Shown here piece after piece: positions 25,852-34,245 of a stretch of DNA of 64,000 bases. The position numbers were made by a program, and so were the translations under genes. Under the pieces are notes generated by a model. The model saw only the letters and a list, made by a program, of their open reading frames with translations. It did no database searches and was not told the origin of the DNA. The stretch's first letter is position 1. Each line of letters opens with the position of its first letter. Origin of the DNA: Xenorhabdus lircayensis (GTDB lineage Bacteria > Pseudomonadota > Gammaproteobacteria > Enterobacterales > Enterobacteriaceae); the NCBI RefSeq assembly GCF_016306625.1, contig NZ_JACOII010000065.1, forward strand, positions 1 through 64,000. The letters are read 5' to 3'.

Positions 25852-26910
25852 ATGCCAGTGTTACATAACCGTATTTCTAATAAAGAGCTGAAAGAGCGCA
25901 TGTTGGCTGAAACTGAGCCGCGCACGACTATCTCTTTTTATAAATATTTTACCATTTCCGAACCACAGGCTTTTCGCGATAGTCTATATCAAAAATTTAC
26001 CGAATTGTCTGTCTTTGGACGGGTTTACATCGCCAAAGAAGGTATCAATGCGCAAATCAGTGTGCCTTCCAAAAATGTCGATGCTTTGAAAGCATTATTG
26101 GATGAAGCTGATCCAGCGTTACGCAATCTACGCCTGAATATTGCTTTAGAAGATGACGGTAAGTCATTCTGGGTATTGCGTATGAAAGTACGTGAACTCA
26201 TTGTTGCTGATGGCATTGAAGATGAAACTTTTAATCCATCAAAAACAGGCGCATATCTTAAAGCGGAACAGATTAACCAAATGCTGGATGATTCTGATAC
26301 CGTCTTCGTCGATATGCGTAACCATTACGAATATGAAGTAGGACATTTTGAAAACGCGATTGAAATTCCTTCGGATACGTTTCGTGAACAGTTGCCAATG
26401 GCAGTAGACATGCTGAAGGATAATAAAGATAAAAATATCGTTATGTACTGTACTGGTGGAATTCGTTGTGAAAAAGCCAGTGCTTATATGTTGCATAATG
26501 GTTTTAACAAAGTTTACCACGTAGAAGGCGGCATTATTGAATATGTCCGCAAGGCGAAAGAACAAGGGTTGCCAGTTCGGTTTATTGGTAAGAACTTTGT
26601 TTTTGATGAGCGTATGGGTGAACGTATTTCTGAAAAAATCATTGCACATTGTCATCAGTGTGGTACGGCGTGTGATAGCCATACCAACTGTAAAAATGAT
26701 GGCTGTCATTTGTTGTTTATCCAATGCCCATCTTGTGCAGAGCGTTTCGAAGGCTGTTGCAGCGATGTTTGCGGCGAAGAAATGAAGCTGCCTGAAGATG
26801 AACAGCGTTTTCGTCGGGCAGGGAGAGAAAATGGGGCTAAGATTTTTAATAAGTCTCGCTATCGGTTAAATGATGGTTTAAATATTACATCACCGCAATC
26901 CACTAAGTAA
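25852..26910 (+). CDS. trhO: tRNA uridine(34) hydroxylase (rhodanese-like)
   Basis: Read from [18 protein letters not shown], the 352-residue product aligns along its length with E. coli YceA/TrhO, which makes 5-hydroxyuridine at tRNA wobble positions. Visible parts are an N-terminal acylphosphatase-like domain ([16 protein letters not shown]), a rhodanese domain with the active-site cysteine in [14 protein letters not shown], and a C-terminal Cys-rich zinc-type part ([41 protein letters not shown]). The ATG at 25852 has AGGA upstream and matches E. coli; an ATG 19 codons earlier is less likely. Confidence 0.95.
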   Translation: MPVLHNRISNKELKERMLAETEPRTTISFYKYFTISEPQAFRDSLYQKFTELSVFGRVYIAKEGINAQISVPSKNVDALKALLDEADPALRNLRLNIALEDDGKSFWVLRMKVRELIVADGIEDETFNPSKTGAYLKAEQINQMLDDSDTVFVDMRNHYEYEVGHFENAIEIPSDTFREQLPMAVDMLKDNKDKNIVMYCTGGIRCEKASAYMLHNGFNKVYHVEGGIIEYVRKAKEQGLPVRFIGKNFVFDERMGERISEKIIAHCHQCGTACDSHTNCKNDGCHLLFIQCPSCAERFEGCCSDVCGEEMKLPEDEQRFRRAGRENGAKIFNKSRYRLNDGLNITSPQSTK

Positions 26911-26926
26911 TATAGCATTTATTTTT

Positions 26927-26963
26927 CAAGTTGCGGTCTTGTCGGCTGCAACTTGAAGCCTAT
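26927..26963 (+). repeat. REP-like hairpin after trhO, likely terminator
   Basis: TTCAAGTTGCGG faces CTGCAACTTGAA with a short loop. It is a member of the same TCAAGTTGC/GCAACTTGA family as 43251-43293 and sits where a trhO terminator is expected. Confidence 0.55.
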
Positions 26964-27062
26964 AGGAAATAAATATTCTTGAAGTGACAACCCAAGCAAC
27001 ATCAAAGAACTATCGTAAACAGTATTTGGGTTATTTAAGCTAAAATAGTTTTTTCAAAAGGT

Positions 27063-27674
27063 TTAACAGAAATATTTAAAAATATTGTAAATAAAAAGTA
27101 ACTCTATTTTGTTAGAAACTCCTGTTTTTTCTATAATATGTCTTTTATGAGAATAAACTGTGCTATTGCTGATTTTTAATATTTTGGCGATTTTATGGGT
27201 GTCTGTTTCTAGCATCCAATAATAGATGACACGATTTTCCTGATGGCTAAAAATAGAGCTATGTGTATTGAAATTAGAGAAATAACATTTAATATCATAT
27301 GACGCCATTTCTTTTAGGCGATCAAGTAACGTTGTCAGATTTTTCTTTGATAAAATAAAATCTTTATTAGTCAATTGGATAGATGTATTATTGAAGGGGT
27401 ATGGTTTGTCGATATAAATATAAATACGAGCCCCATTAACTGATGAGATTAATAATTTCAGTTGTTCACTATATTCACTATATTCACTATATTCACTATA
27501 GTGGCCATAATTTGTTAAATTCACTAAAATGACATCTGGGTGAAATACAGGCAGGCTATTTATGGCCCCACGAATTGATACAGCATCTATAGAGAGAATA
27601 TCTGTATTTTCTTTTAGGAATTCAATAATTCCTAAACGTGTATAATGGCACTCATCAATGACTAATAGTTTCAT
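27063..27674 (-). CDS. RcsA-like LuxR-family regulator
   Basis: The 203-residue protein has the RcsA/RcsB layout. A receiver-like N-terminal domain starts MKLLVIDECHYTRLGIIEFLKENTD; the YTRLG block is shared with RcsA, and the Asp cluster of a true receiver is missing. A C-terminal LuxR helix-turn-helix follows (ENRVIYYWMLETDTHKIAKILKISNSTVYSHKRHIIEKTGVSNKIELL, about 147-195). RcsA helps RcsB to control capsule and flagella. Residues about 58-70 are YSE repeated four times, encoded by a 9-bp tandem repeat. A perfect RcsAB-box-like palindrome lies upstream of flhDC in this window. Low GC content compared with trhO. Confidence 0.75.
   Translation of the reverse strand: MKLLVIDECHYTRLGIIEFLKENTDILSIDAVSIRGAINSLPVFHPDVILVNLTNYGHYSEYSEYSEYSEQLKLLISSVNGARIYIYIDKPYPFNNTSIQLTNKDFILSKKNLTTLLDRLKEMASYDIKCYFSNFNTHSSIFSHQENRVIYYWMLETDTHKIAKILKISNSTVYSHKRHIIEKTGVSNKIELLFIYNIFKYFC
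27464..27504. repeat. 9-bp tandem repeat inside the RcsA-like gene
   Basis: TATTCACTA is repeated about four times in a row (27470-27503), encoding the Tyr-Ser-Glu repeats. The unit is a multiple of three, so gain or loss of copies would change the protein length without a frameshift. Confidence 0.85.
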
Positions 27675-27884
27675 TACTTGAACATCCTTGTTCGACTATG
27701 GTTATCTTTAAATAATTAGCTTAACAATTAAGCATTAGGCGGATGAATACGACCGTATAATACAGTATTATGAAGAATAATAAACCATATGGATAATTTT
27801 ATTGGTTAATTCTTATCCATATATCCATTTTGGACACTCAATGTATTGAGTGTCCAAATGCTTTGGATGTGTCTAAATCTATTG

Positions 27885-28139
27885 TTAATGTTTAATATGA
27901 TCACGTTGACTGTATTCTGATGCTTCTATCTTTTCAATCCCAGCCTGTAAAATGAGGATTAGTTGTTTCGCCACTCCTGTTGTTAACCATAATGTTTTGT
28001 CAACACTGACATTCTCTGGGGTTTGATCTTGGGAGGATGAGTAATGAAGACGTATCATCATAGCGTCATAGGCATCAACAGTACTGATATCCCAGCCTAC
28101 AACAGGATGAGTTTGAATTATTTCACCTTTTTTTTCCAT
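27885..28139 (-). CDS. bssS: BssS-family biofilm/stress protein
   Basis: The 84-residue protein matches E. coli BssS (YceP) over its whole length: MEKKGEIIQTHPVVGWDISTVDAYDAMMIRLHYSS...LWLTTGVAKQLILILQAGIEKIEASEY. BssS affects biofilm formation through indole and AI-2 signalling in E. coli, by an unknown mechanism. It lies next to pyrC, as in E. coli where the bssS, dinI and pyrC genes are neighbours. An AGGAGG site precedes the ATG. Confidence 0.9.
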   Translation of the reverse strand: MEKKGEIIQTHPVVGWDISTVDAYDAMMIRLHYSSSQDQTPENVSVDKTLWLTTGVAKQLILILQAGIEKIEASEYSQRDHIKH

Positions 28140-28328
28140 ATAACCTCCTAATCAGACTACAGCATCATTATTGATATAATTGACTAAGAGCAAAAGATCT
28201 CATCTAGGATAAGTCAAATAGTAGTATAAACCTTTTTGGCAATCTAAGAAGTGAAAAGAGCAGGATTTTTTTTCCTATCACTGATAGGAATTATTGTAAG
28301 CTATTCCTGCCTTATAAAAAGCAGGAAC

Positions 28329-28358
28329 GTGCGCGGAAATAAACAATAATTTCCGCAC
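28329..28358 (-). terminator. Hairpin terminator after pyrC
   Basis: GTGCGCGGAAAT at 28329-28340 pairs with ATTTCCGCAC at 28349-28358, allowing a two-base bulge, directly beyond the pyrC stop codon on the minus strand. Confidence 0.6.
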
Positions 28359-28375
28359 GGTTTATCAGTGAAAAA

Positions 28376-29428
28376 TTACTCACATACTTTGACATCCCAC
28401 CCAGCATCTTCCCCGGCAAGGAATGGAATTAGTTTTTCATTACCGCATTCGACATATTCAACTACTGGTGTAGGTTTGCGTGTGAGCTCGATAAAGCCAT
28501 CATTAATTGGTAGGCCGTAAAACGCTGGGCCATTTAGGGAACAGAAAGATTCAAAATGTTCCATTGCCCCCATTTCTTCAAAAACAGTGGCGTAGGCAGC
28601 CAGAGCTGTAGGAGCGTTAAAAACCCCCGCACAGCCACAAGACGATTCTTTGCGGTGTAGGACATGAGGGGCTGAATCTGTTCCCAAGAAGAAACGGTTA
28701 CAGCCACTGGCGATTGCTGCCCGTAGTGCTTCCTGATGAATGTTGCGCTTTAGCACGGGCAAGCAGTAAAGATGGGGACGAATACCGCCAACCAGCATAT
28801 GGTTACGGTTGAACATCAAGTGTTGTGGTGTCAGTGTTGCGCCTAATTTATCGTTGCCTTCCAGAATGTATTCTGCGGCTTCCTTAGTTGTAATATGTTC
28901 AAAAACAACTTTCAGTTCAGGAAATTGTTGACGCAACGGTTCCATTACTTGTTCGATAAATCGTGCTTCACGGTCAAAAATATCAATATGGGAGGCGGTG
29001 ACTTCACCATGGATCAGAAGTGGCATTCCTATTTTTTCCATGGTTTCCAATAACGGATAGGTTTTTTTGATATCAGAAACGCCGTGACTGGAATTAGTTG
29101 TTGCATTGGCTGGATAAAGTTTACAGGCGGTGAAAATGCCTTCTTTATAGCCAGTTTCAATTTGGTCGCTGGATGTTGAATCTGTCAGATAACAGGTCAT
29201 AAGAGGTTGGAAATGGTGATCTGACGGAATAGCTGCGATTATCCGATTCTTGTAGGCTTTGGCACTGGCAACATCTGTCACTGGAGGGACAAGGTTGGGC
29301 ATAATGATAGCTCGGCCAAAGAAGCGGCTGGTATGGGGCACAATGGTTTTCAACATATCACCATCGCGGAAGTGAACATGCCAGTCGTCAGGGCGGCGGA
29401 TTTTAATTGTATATGATTCAGTGGTCAT
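28376..29428 (-). CDS. pyrC: Dihydroorotase
   Basis: From [28 protein letters not shown], the 350-residue product is a class II dihydroorotase of normal length. It has the zinc-binding HVHFRD, the carbamylated lysine in [16 protein letters not shown] (about residue 103), histidines in LLIHGEVT and [11 protein letters not shown], and the catalytic Asp in FLGTDSAPH. It closes carbamoyl-aspartate to dihydroorotate in pyrimidine synthesis. The start at 29428 matches E. coli, 17 codons inside the longest frame. Its leader has nested inverted repeats that may take part in pyrimidine control. Confidence 0.96.
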   Translation of the reverse strand: MTTESYTIKIRRPDDWHVHFRDGDMLKTIVPHTSRFFGRAIIMPNLVPPVTDVASAKAYKNRIIAAIPSDHHFQPLMTCYLTDSTSSDQIETGYKEGIFTACKLYPANATTNSSHGVSDIKKTYPLLETMEKIGMPLLIHGEVTASHIDIFDREARFIEQVMEPLRQQFPELKVVFEHITTKEAAEYILEGNDKLGATLTPQHLMFNRNHMLVGGIRPHLYCLPVLKRNIHQEALRAAIASGCNRFFLGTDSAPHVLHRKESSCGCAGVFNAPTALAAYATVFEEMGAMEHFESFCSLNGPAFYGLPINDGFIELTRKPTPVVEYVECGNEKLIPFLAGEDAGWDVKVCE

Positions 29429-29432
29429 GGAA

Positions 29433-29491
29433 CCGGCTCCAGAATATAGGTGAAAAGAGGATGGATGCTGATTCAGCATTCCTTAAGCCGG
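29433..29491 (-). promoter_or_regulatory. pyrC leader with nested inverted repeats over the ribosome binding site
   Basis: On the minus strand CCGGCT (29486-29491) is complementary to AGCCGG (29433-29438), which overlaps the GGAG Shine-Dalgarno region just before ATG. Between them ATGCTGA/TCAGCAT (29465-29479) forms an inner hairpin. E. coli pyrC is controlled by a leader hairpin that hides its ribosome binding site when pyrimidines are plentiful. A similar role here is inference; the loop is larger. Confidence 0.45.
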
Positions 29492-29651
29492 AGGAGGATG
29501 ATAAAACGAAAATAGCTAAATAGCTATTAATGAATGATAATATCCTGTGAATTTTGAAAAAATAAAATTTTAATTTTATGTATATTAGGGTATTCAGAGG
29601 GAATTATCATATCAAAAAAAGAAAAATAACAACATGAGGGTGAATTGAATT

Positions 29652-29727
29652 TGGCTCCTCCAGCTGGACTCGAACCAGCGACATACGGATTAACAGTCCG
29701 CCGTTCTACCGACTGAACTATGGAGGA
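29652..29727 (-). tRNA. tRNA-Asn(GTT), copy 1
   Basis: The minus strand begins TCCTCCATAGTTCAGTCGGT, has the anticodon loop CTGTTAA with anticodon GTT inside a CGGA/TCCG stem, a T-arm GGTTCGAGTCC, and an encoded CCA. All four arms pair. Length 76. Confidence 0.96.
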
Positions 29728-30023
29728 ACTCCTTCAAGACGGGGTGCATATTAACGGCACTTTTTACGTTTGTCAAAGTAGAAAATGATAATAACTGTTT
29801 GTTTGGTGGTAATGTGTACCAAGTGCGTTTTTTTTGGACTTTTGTTTGCCTGTTTGAGGGAAAATCAGGAAAGGAGGCGTCATGCGTGAGCAAAAAAAGA
29901 TCAATGTCAGTTAGGAAATAAGGACTAGGAAATAGGAGCTGGAAAGCGGGAAGACTAAAGGAATGCCTTAAAAAATCGAAATGCCAAAAAGAGAAAAAAA
30001 TGAAAAATAGAAGGGTAGAAAGC

Positions 30024-30054
30024 AAAAAACCTGATTAGCAAAACTAATCAGGTT
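30024..30054 (-). terminator. Terminator of tRNA-Asn copy 2
   Basis: Minus strand: AACCTGATTAG pairs with CTAATCAGGTT and is followed by TTTTTT. It lies about 12 bp downstream of the tRNA at 30067-30142. Confidence 0.85.
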
Positions 30055-30066
30055 CTTCATAATATC

Positions 30067-30142
30067 TGGCTCCTCCAACTGGACTCGAACCAGTGACATA
30101 CGGATTAACAGTCCGCCGTTCTACCGACTGAACTATGGAGGA
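30067..30142 (-). tRNA. tRNA-Asn(GTT), copy 2
   Basis: Identical to copy 1 except for a compensated pair in the T-stem (CACTGGTTCGAGTCCAGT instead of CGCTGG...CCAGC). The anticodon is GTT and CCA is encoded. The DNA just upstream (AAGACGGGGGCATATTAGCG) matches that upstream of copy 1, so the promoter was duplicated with the gene. Confidence 0.96.
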
Positions 30143-30404
30143 ACTCCTTTAAGACGGGGGCATATTAGCGGTACTTTTTACGTTTGTCAAAGAAGAAAAT
30201 AATAATAACTGTTTGATTGCTGGCAATATGTACTCATTGAAGGGTTTTTGGTCTTCTTTGTGTTTTGAAGATGAATCATCACATCGAAGGAGCCATTTCA
30301 AGAACAACAAATATACCTAAAGATCTCAAGTTGTAGTGCAAGCAATGCCAACACAGTAGCAACGTGAAAGATTAAGGAGATAAACATTGAGGGTCAGGTG
30401 GAAA

Positions 30405-30440
30405 CAAAAAAACCGACCAGCAGCGCTAATCGGTTTTTTC
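30405..30440 (-). terminator. Terminator of tRNA-Asn copy 3
   Basis: Minus strand: CCGATTAGCGCTG loops back to (CTG)GTCGG and is followed by TTTTTTTG. It directly follows the tRNA at 30447-30522. Confidence 0.8.
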
Positions 30441-30446
30441 AGAATT

Positions 30447-30522
30447 TGGCTCCTCCAGCTGGACTCGAACCAGCGACATACGGATTAACAGTCCGCCGTT
30501 CTACCGACTGAACTATGGAGGA
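30447..30522 (-). tRNA. tRNA-Asn(GTT), copy 3
   Basis: Same sequence as copy 1, anticodon GTT, CCA encoded. Upstream DNA shares GTTCCTGAGAACGGAGCG with copy 4 but not with copies 1 and 2. Confidence 0.96.
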
Positions 30523-30815
30523 ATTGAATTGTTCCTGAGAACGGAGCGGATAATACAGGGATTACTCTTGAGTTGTAAAGTGAAAAAAGAAAAATAAGTT
30601 TAAGTGATTAAGTTACATGCAATGTGATGATTTTTTGCTATTTTTTGATGAAATTATAACTAATTCAGCAAACTTTTTCTGATCAAAGAATGAATGCAGG
30701 ATCTTGCAAATGTAGGCATTGATTGGTTATTCGATGAATGTTGGCAACAAGAATAACAGCAACAATCATAGGAACCGATTTAACTCAAAGAATAAAGAGA
30801 TGCAAAAATGAGAGG

Positions 30816-30846
30816 CAAAAAACGGCTTCCTAATCGGGAAGCCGTT
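30816..30846 (-). terminator. Terminator of tRNA-Asn copy 4
   Basis: Minus strand: AACGGCTTCCC pairs with GGAAGCCGTT and is followed by TTTTTTGCC. It lies about 75 bp downstream of the tRNA at 30922-30997. Confidence 0.85.
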
Positions 30847-30921
30847 ACAGACGATTTAGGCTAATTGATTCAGTCTAATCTTAACATCACGCGTAACTAG
30901 CTGGGCGTGATGCTTTGAATT

Positions 30922-30997
30922 TGGCTCCTCCAGCTGGACTCGAACCAGCGACATACGGATTAACAGTCCGCCGTTCTACCGACTGAACTATGGAGGA
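30922..30997 (-). tRNA. tRNA-Asn(GTT), copy 4
   Basis: Same sequence as copies 1 and 3, anticodon GTT, CCA encoded. The four genes are separate units on one strand with about 300-420 bp between them and individual terminators for at least copies 2-4. Confidence 0.96.
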
Positions 30998-31128
30998 ATT
31001 GCTTCGTTCCTGAGAACGGAGCGAATATTAGCGATGAACTGGAATGGTGTCAACGCAAAAATTCTTTTTTCTTATTGTTTGCTTACCATGTAAGCGTATT
31101 GTGTCTTCATTGTACTATTTTATTGAAT

Positions 31129-31638
31129 TTACGCACTTTTATTCACCATATTAATAGGTTGAGAATAGGGTGACTGCTCTGAACAGGCGATCATAAACAC
31201 ATCATAAAAACAAATACCGTGTTTCTTCTTCATAATGTGTTTGATGTCACGTTTGATTTCATTCGGTACTTGAGGATGAGTGAGTATTTTATTAATGGCG
31301 TTTTTGGAAACTTGCTCATTGACGAACCATTCACCGTTATAACATACACGTAAATCGAGTACGTCAATGTCTTCGAAATGATAGATTGGTTTGATATCAA
31401 ATAACAGAATGGCAGACATGGCGATAAAAACTATGGTAAATGCAACAAGCGACCAAGTGCCAAAATAGGGTGCATACCACATGAGCATAGCAAGCAATGC
31501 ATAAGCGATAACCATCGCCAGGCACAAGTATGGATGATGGTGAATAAACAAGCTGTTGAAGTGAACTTTACCATCACGATGCTCTTTAAGATTGATTCGC
31601 TCAAGATCCTTAATCAATATCTGTTTGATGATGTTCAT
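31129..31638 (-). CDS. ylaC: YlaC-family inner-membrane protein
   Basis: The 169-residue protein aligns with E. coli YlaC. The soluble N-terminus (LEKDL..NLKEHRDGKVHFNSLFIHHHP type) is followed by two transmembrane helices (LCLAMVIAYALLAMLMWYAP and WSLVAFTIVFIAMSAILLFDI, about residues 38-80) and then the family block HFEDIDVLDLRVCYNGEWFVNEQV and a cytoplasmic C-terminus (KKHGICFYDVFMIA). Its function is unknown. It stands alone, between the tRNA-Asn array and the cold-shock gene. Confidence 0.85.
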   Translation of the reverse strand: MNIIKQILIKDLERINLKEHRDGKVHFNSLFIHHHPYLCLAMVIAYALLAMLMWYAPYFGTWSLVAFTIVFIAMSAILLFDIKPIYHFEDIDVLDLRVCYNGEWFVNEQVSKNAINKILTHPQVPNEIKRDIKHIMKKKHGICFYDVFMIACSEQSPYSQPINMVNKSA

Positions 31639-32128
31639 AATACTAACCCACTTATTTGTAGAGAAGTGTTGTAAAAAAGTGTGATCGAATTGAAAGTTAT
31701 GCCATTTTCAAGGTTAGCATGCCAGGAACACACATCTGTATAGCAGTTGCTTTAAATTATTTAGAAAATTGTTATTGCTGACGAGAAAGACCAGTATTCT
31801 TGCTAAGATAAAAGTTGAATAAATCAAATAAAATTATAAATGCACCGCTTTATTATGTTATTCTGTTCTAATATTGAGCGCATACGGATTTTTTAAAACG
31901 ATAATACATAAAAAGGTTGCTATTCGCGTTCGGTCATGCGTTAATGCATCTGGCCTGATTAACAGACCTACTTTATGTACGACATCTTGAGTTAATGAGT
32001 TATGTGTAAGTGCTATCTTCGGTAGCCTTTGTTGACCGTTTCCTTCTTAGTGCCTCCATAAGTAATAGCTAATACTGGCCAACACATGCCCGAGGTGGCA
32101 AGTTTTTTTTGATATATAGGAAAGTCAA

Positions 32129-32341
32129 ATGTCTGACAAAATGAAAGGTCAAGTGAAGTGGTTCAACGAGTCTAAAGGCTTTGGTTTCATCACTCCAGCT
32201 GATGGTAGCAAAGACGTATTCGTACACTTCTCTGCCATTCAAGGTAACGGCTTCAAAACTCTGGCAGAAGGCCAGAATGTAGAATTCACCATTGAAAATG
32301 GTGCCAAAGGCCCAGCAGCAGCAAACGTAACTGCTATCTAA
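32129..32341 (+). CDS. Cold-shock protein, CspE/CspC-like
   Basis: The 70-residue single OB-fold protein has both RNA-binding motifs: KGFGFI (RNP1) and DVFVHFSAI (RNP2). The sequence [66 protein letters not shown] is closest to E. coli CspE among the paralogues. It acts as an RNA chaperone and antiterminator. A long AT-rich upstream region (from about 31850) may be the long 5' UTR usual for csp genes, though I cannot fix a start site. An intrinsic terminator follows. Confidence 0.92.
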   Translation: MSDKMKGQVKWFNESKGFGFITPADGSKDVFVHFSAIQGNGFKTLAEGQNVEFTIENGAKGPAAANVTAI

Positions 32342-32365
32342 TCTTCGCCTTTATGCCTTACTTAA

Positions 32366-32400
32366 GCTCGCCAGGACAAAATGCCGTGGCGGGCTTTTTG
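32366..32400 (+). terminator. Terminator of the csp gene
   Basis: GCTCGCCA at 32366-32373 pairs with TGGCGGGC at 32387-32394 (one G-U pair) and TTTTTG follows immediately. Confidence 0.85.
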
Positions 32401-32742
32401 TTTTTCTGCACCACGAATATTATTGTGCGATGAATACTGTCCCATGAATTTTATCTCATGAGTTTCATTCTAAAAATTTCTAAGCTAATTTATTTAGATT
32501 ATAAAAATAACTGAGTGAAAATATAGGTTATTAATCATAAGTTAAAATAAGTCGCAATTGATTGATGAAATATTTATAGCACTGTTGCTTTTTAATGAAA
32601 CAAAGATCGCATATTTTTTGTAAAGCAGGTTCTCGTTTAAAATCTTTACTTATTCATTTTATCTGTTTATACTCGCTCGAAAATTCTATTGGAGAATGAA
32701 TAATTGGACAGTCAAAGTTTTAGGTTAGATAAACAATAATCC

Positions 32743-32826
32743 GGTAAGCTGTTCATTTCCTTCCGATTTGCTGCTTACCTGAAATGGTGGGCGGTACTAC
32801 TTCAATTTCCATGGGCTGTACCCACC
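32743..32826 (+). promoter_or_regulatory. Two hairpins in the mgtC upstream region
   Basis: GGTAAGC (32743-32749) pairs with GCTTACC (32773-32779). GGTGGG..GTAC (32786-32797) pairs with GTACCCACC (32818-32826). They lie 460-545 bp upstream of mgtC. Salmonella mgtC has a long regulatory leader; whether these hairpins belong to such a leader here is inference. The rest of 32401-33287 shows a REP-like fragment near 33209-33250 and nothing else clear. Confidence 0.35.
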
Positions 32827-32910
32827 CGAAGAAAGATTATTTGATATTGTTGGGGATCTACTGAACTGGGTTCTTAATAAAGTATCAATTGAAAGTATAT
32901 CGGGGCACGC

Positions 32911-32961
32911 ATGATGTGGTTATATACTCACTCCTTATTCCCTCCGGGAAAATATAAATAA
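32911..32961 (+). CDS. Possible mgtC leader peptide with a Pro-Pro pair
   Basis: ATG at 32911, after CGGGGC, opens MMWLYTHSLFPPGKYK and stops at 32961. Salmonella mgtC has two upstream peptides, one proline-rich, that sense ATP and proline-charged tRNA. The location and the Pro-Pro pair suit that idea, but a 16-codon frame can arise by chance. Confidence 0.25.
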   Translation: MMWLYTHSLFPPGKYK

Positions 32962-33287
32962 TCAAATCGAATTAAATATTCGTCATCACAATATTCCATG
33001 TACGATGAAGAGATTATCTCTTTAGGCTATCTATTGCGTGTTAGTTTAATAACGAATGGATTTTAGTGACTGAATTTCTCATATACAACCAATAGAAAAA
33101 TGTTTAGTTGCTGTGTAGCAAACAGTCTGAAAAATCCAACCAATAGGTGCTCAGTAAATAAAGTTAACTGAGCAAGCTACTAATGTACATGATTCTCTAT
33201 ACCTAAAAAATCTCAAGTTACGTGCAATCGATTAATAAATTGAGGAATTAAGGGGTTATTTATCCATTTGACGTTATGGAGAATATC

Positions 33288-33986
33288 ATGTTGTTAACAT
33301 CTATTGCGATTCATTTACTTTCTGCACTATGTTTTGGGGCTTTGATTGGGGCTGAACGTCAATGGCGCCAACGCATGGCAGGATTGAGAACCAACGCTCT
33401 GGTATCAACTGGCGCCGCAGTTTTTATTATTAGCTCAATGGCTGCTTCTGTGGATAGCCCGGGGCGTATTGCTGCACAAATTGTCTCTGGAGTTGGTTTT
33501 CTTGGTGCTGGTGTGATTATGCGTCAGGGAATGAACATTCGTGGTTTAAATACAGCGGCCACATTATGGTGTTCGGCGGGAATCGGCGTGTTATGCGGGC
33601 TGGGTCAATATTGGGCAGCTAGCATTGCAACAGTCATTATCCTTTGCGCGAACATTTTACTGAGAGAAGCCGCACAGAGAATTAATAGCCAGCCTCATCA
33701 ACAAGCCTTGAATTTAGAACAGCGCTATAAAATCCATGTTATCTGCGACATAAATGACGAAATTTTAGTAAGGACTTTGATTCTACAGGCACTCAATGGA
33801 TTAGGCGTTAGATTGCAGTCAATGAGCAGTGCGGATGCCATTCAGACTGGCAGGATTGAAGTCTGTGCGGAAATATTGGCGACGCCTGCTGAACAAAAAG
33901 AAATTGAGTCAATTGTTTGTCGAGTAAGTTTGGAAAAAAGCGTCACTTCAGTTAATTGGGAAATTGCTGCTGAACTGCCTGCTTAG
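33288..33986 (+). CDS. mgtC: MgtC virulence/Mg2+-homeostasis membrane protein
   Basis: The 232-residue protein is highly similar to Salmonella MgtC. It has several transmembrane helices in residues 1-135, with the family signature LIGAERQWRQRMAGLRTNALVSTGAAVFIISS, then GRIAAQIVSGVGFLGAGVIMRQGMNIRGLNTAATLWCSAGIGVLCGLGQ, and a cytoplasmic ACT-like C-terminus. MgtC inhibits F1Fo ATP synthase and supports growth inside hosts at low Mg2+. The ATG at 33288 is preferred because GGAG lies 6 bases upstream; an ATG four codons earlier is possible. A dead P-type ATPase gene follows, so MgtC is retained while its usual transporter partner is lost. Confidence 0.93.
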   Translation: MLLTSIAIHLLSALCFGALIGAERQWRQRMAGLRTNALVSTGAAVFIISSMAASVDSPGRIAAQIVSGVGFLGAGVIMRQGMNIRGLNTAATLWCSAGIGVLCGLGQYWAASIATVIILCANILLREAAQRINSQPHQQALNLEQRYKIHVICDINDEILVRTLILQALNGLGVRLQSMSSADAIQTGRIEVCAEILATPAEQKEIESIVCRVSLEKSVTSVNWEIAAELPA

Positions 33987-34035
33987 AATAATTTCTTATA
34001 TTTAATTCAATAATTTTTATTTATAAGGAGTAAAT

Positions 34036-34089
34036 ATGGACGATGTTCCCCTATTCCCCATGTTGAATGAGGTGTTGCCTATGGAGTAA
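34036..34089 (+). CDS. 17-residue leader peptide between mgtC and the ATPase relic (mgtL-like)
   Basis: AAGGAG sits 5 bases before an ATG that opens MDDVPLFPMLNEVLPME. The peptide is 17 residues, the same length as E. coli MgtL, and like it is rich in acidic residues and prolines, the kind of sequence that makes ribosomes fall off at low Mg2+. The stop codon lies in the loop of a 9-bp hairpin (34074-34111). It precedes the decayed Mg2+ P-type ATPase gene, exactly where such a leader would act. Sequence identity to MgtL itself is not claimed. Confidence 0.5.
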   Translation: MDDVPLFPMLNEVLPME

Positions 34090-34111
34090 CTTCGTTTCTC
34101 AGATAGGCAAC
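34074..34111 (+). promoter_or_regulatory. Hairpin overlapping the leader peptide stop
   Basis: GTTGCCTAT at 34074-34082 is fully complementary to ATAGGCAAC at 34103-34111. The 5' arm is inside the leader coding sequence, so ribosome position on the leader would decide whether the stem forms. No T-run follows. Confidence 0.5.
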
Positions 34112-34245
34112 GCAAAAAAGATTTATATGAGAATTGTCCCTTGCAGAAAGGGGGATGGTTATCGCACATTAAATATAGAAAATGCGTTATGACTGAGAAA
34201 TAAATTAATAAATCAGCCAATTTGTTCAAGGAAAAAAATTTGTCA

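Noticed and set aside
28266..28290. CCTATCACTGATAGG hairpin near pyrC as a terminator
   Set aside because: The T-run is on the wrong side of the hairpin for the pyrC direction. The hairpin at 28329-28358 is a better candidate.
29690..30025. 111-codon frame over a tRNA-Asn gene
   Set aside because: Its end is read from the tRNA sequence itself, and the rest is low-complexity. It is a chance frame.
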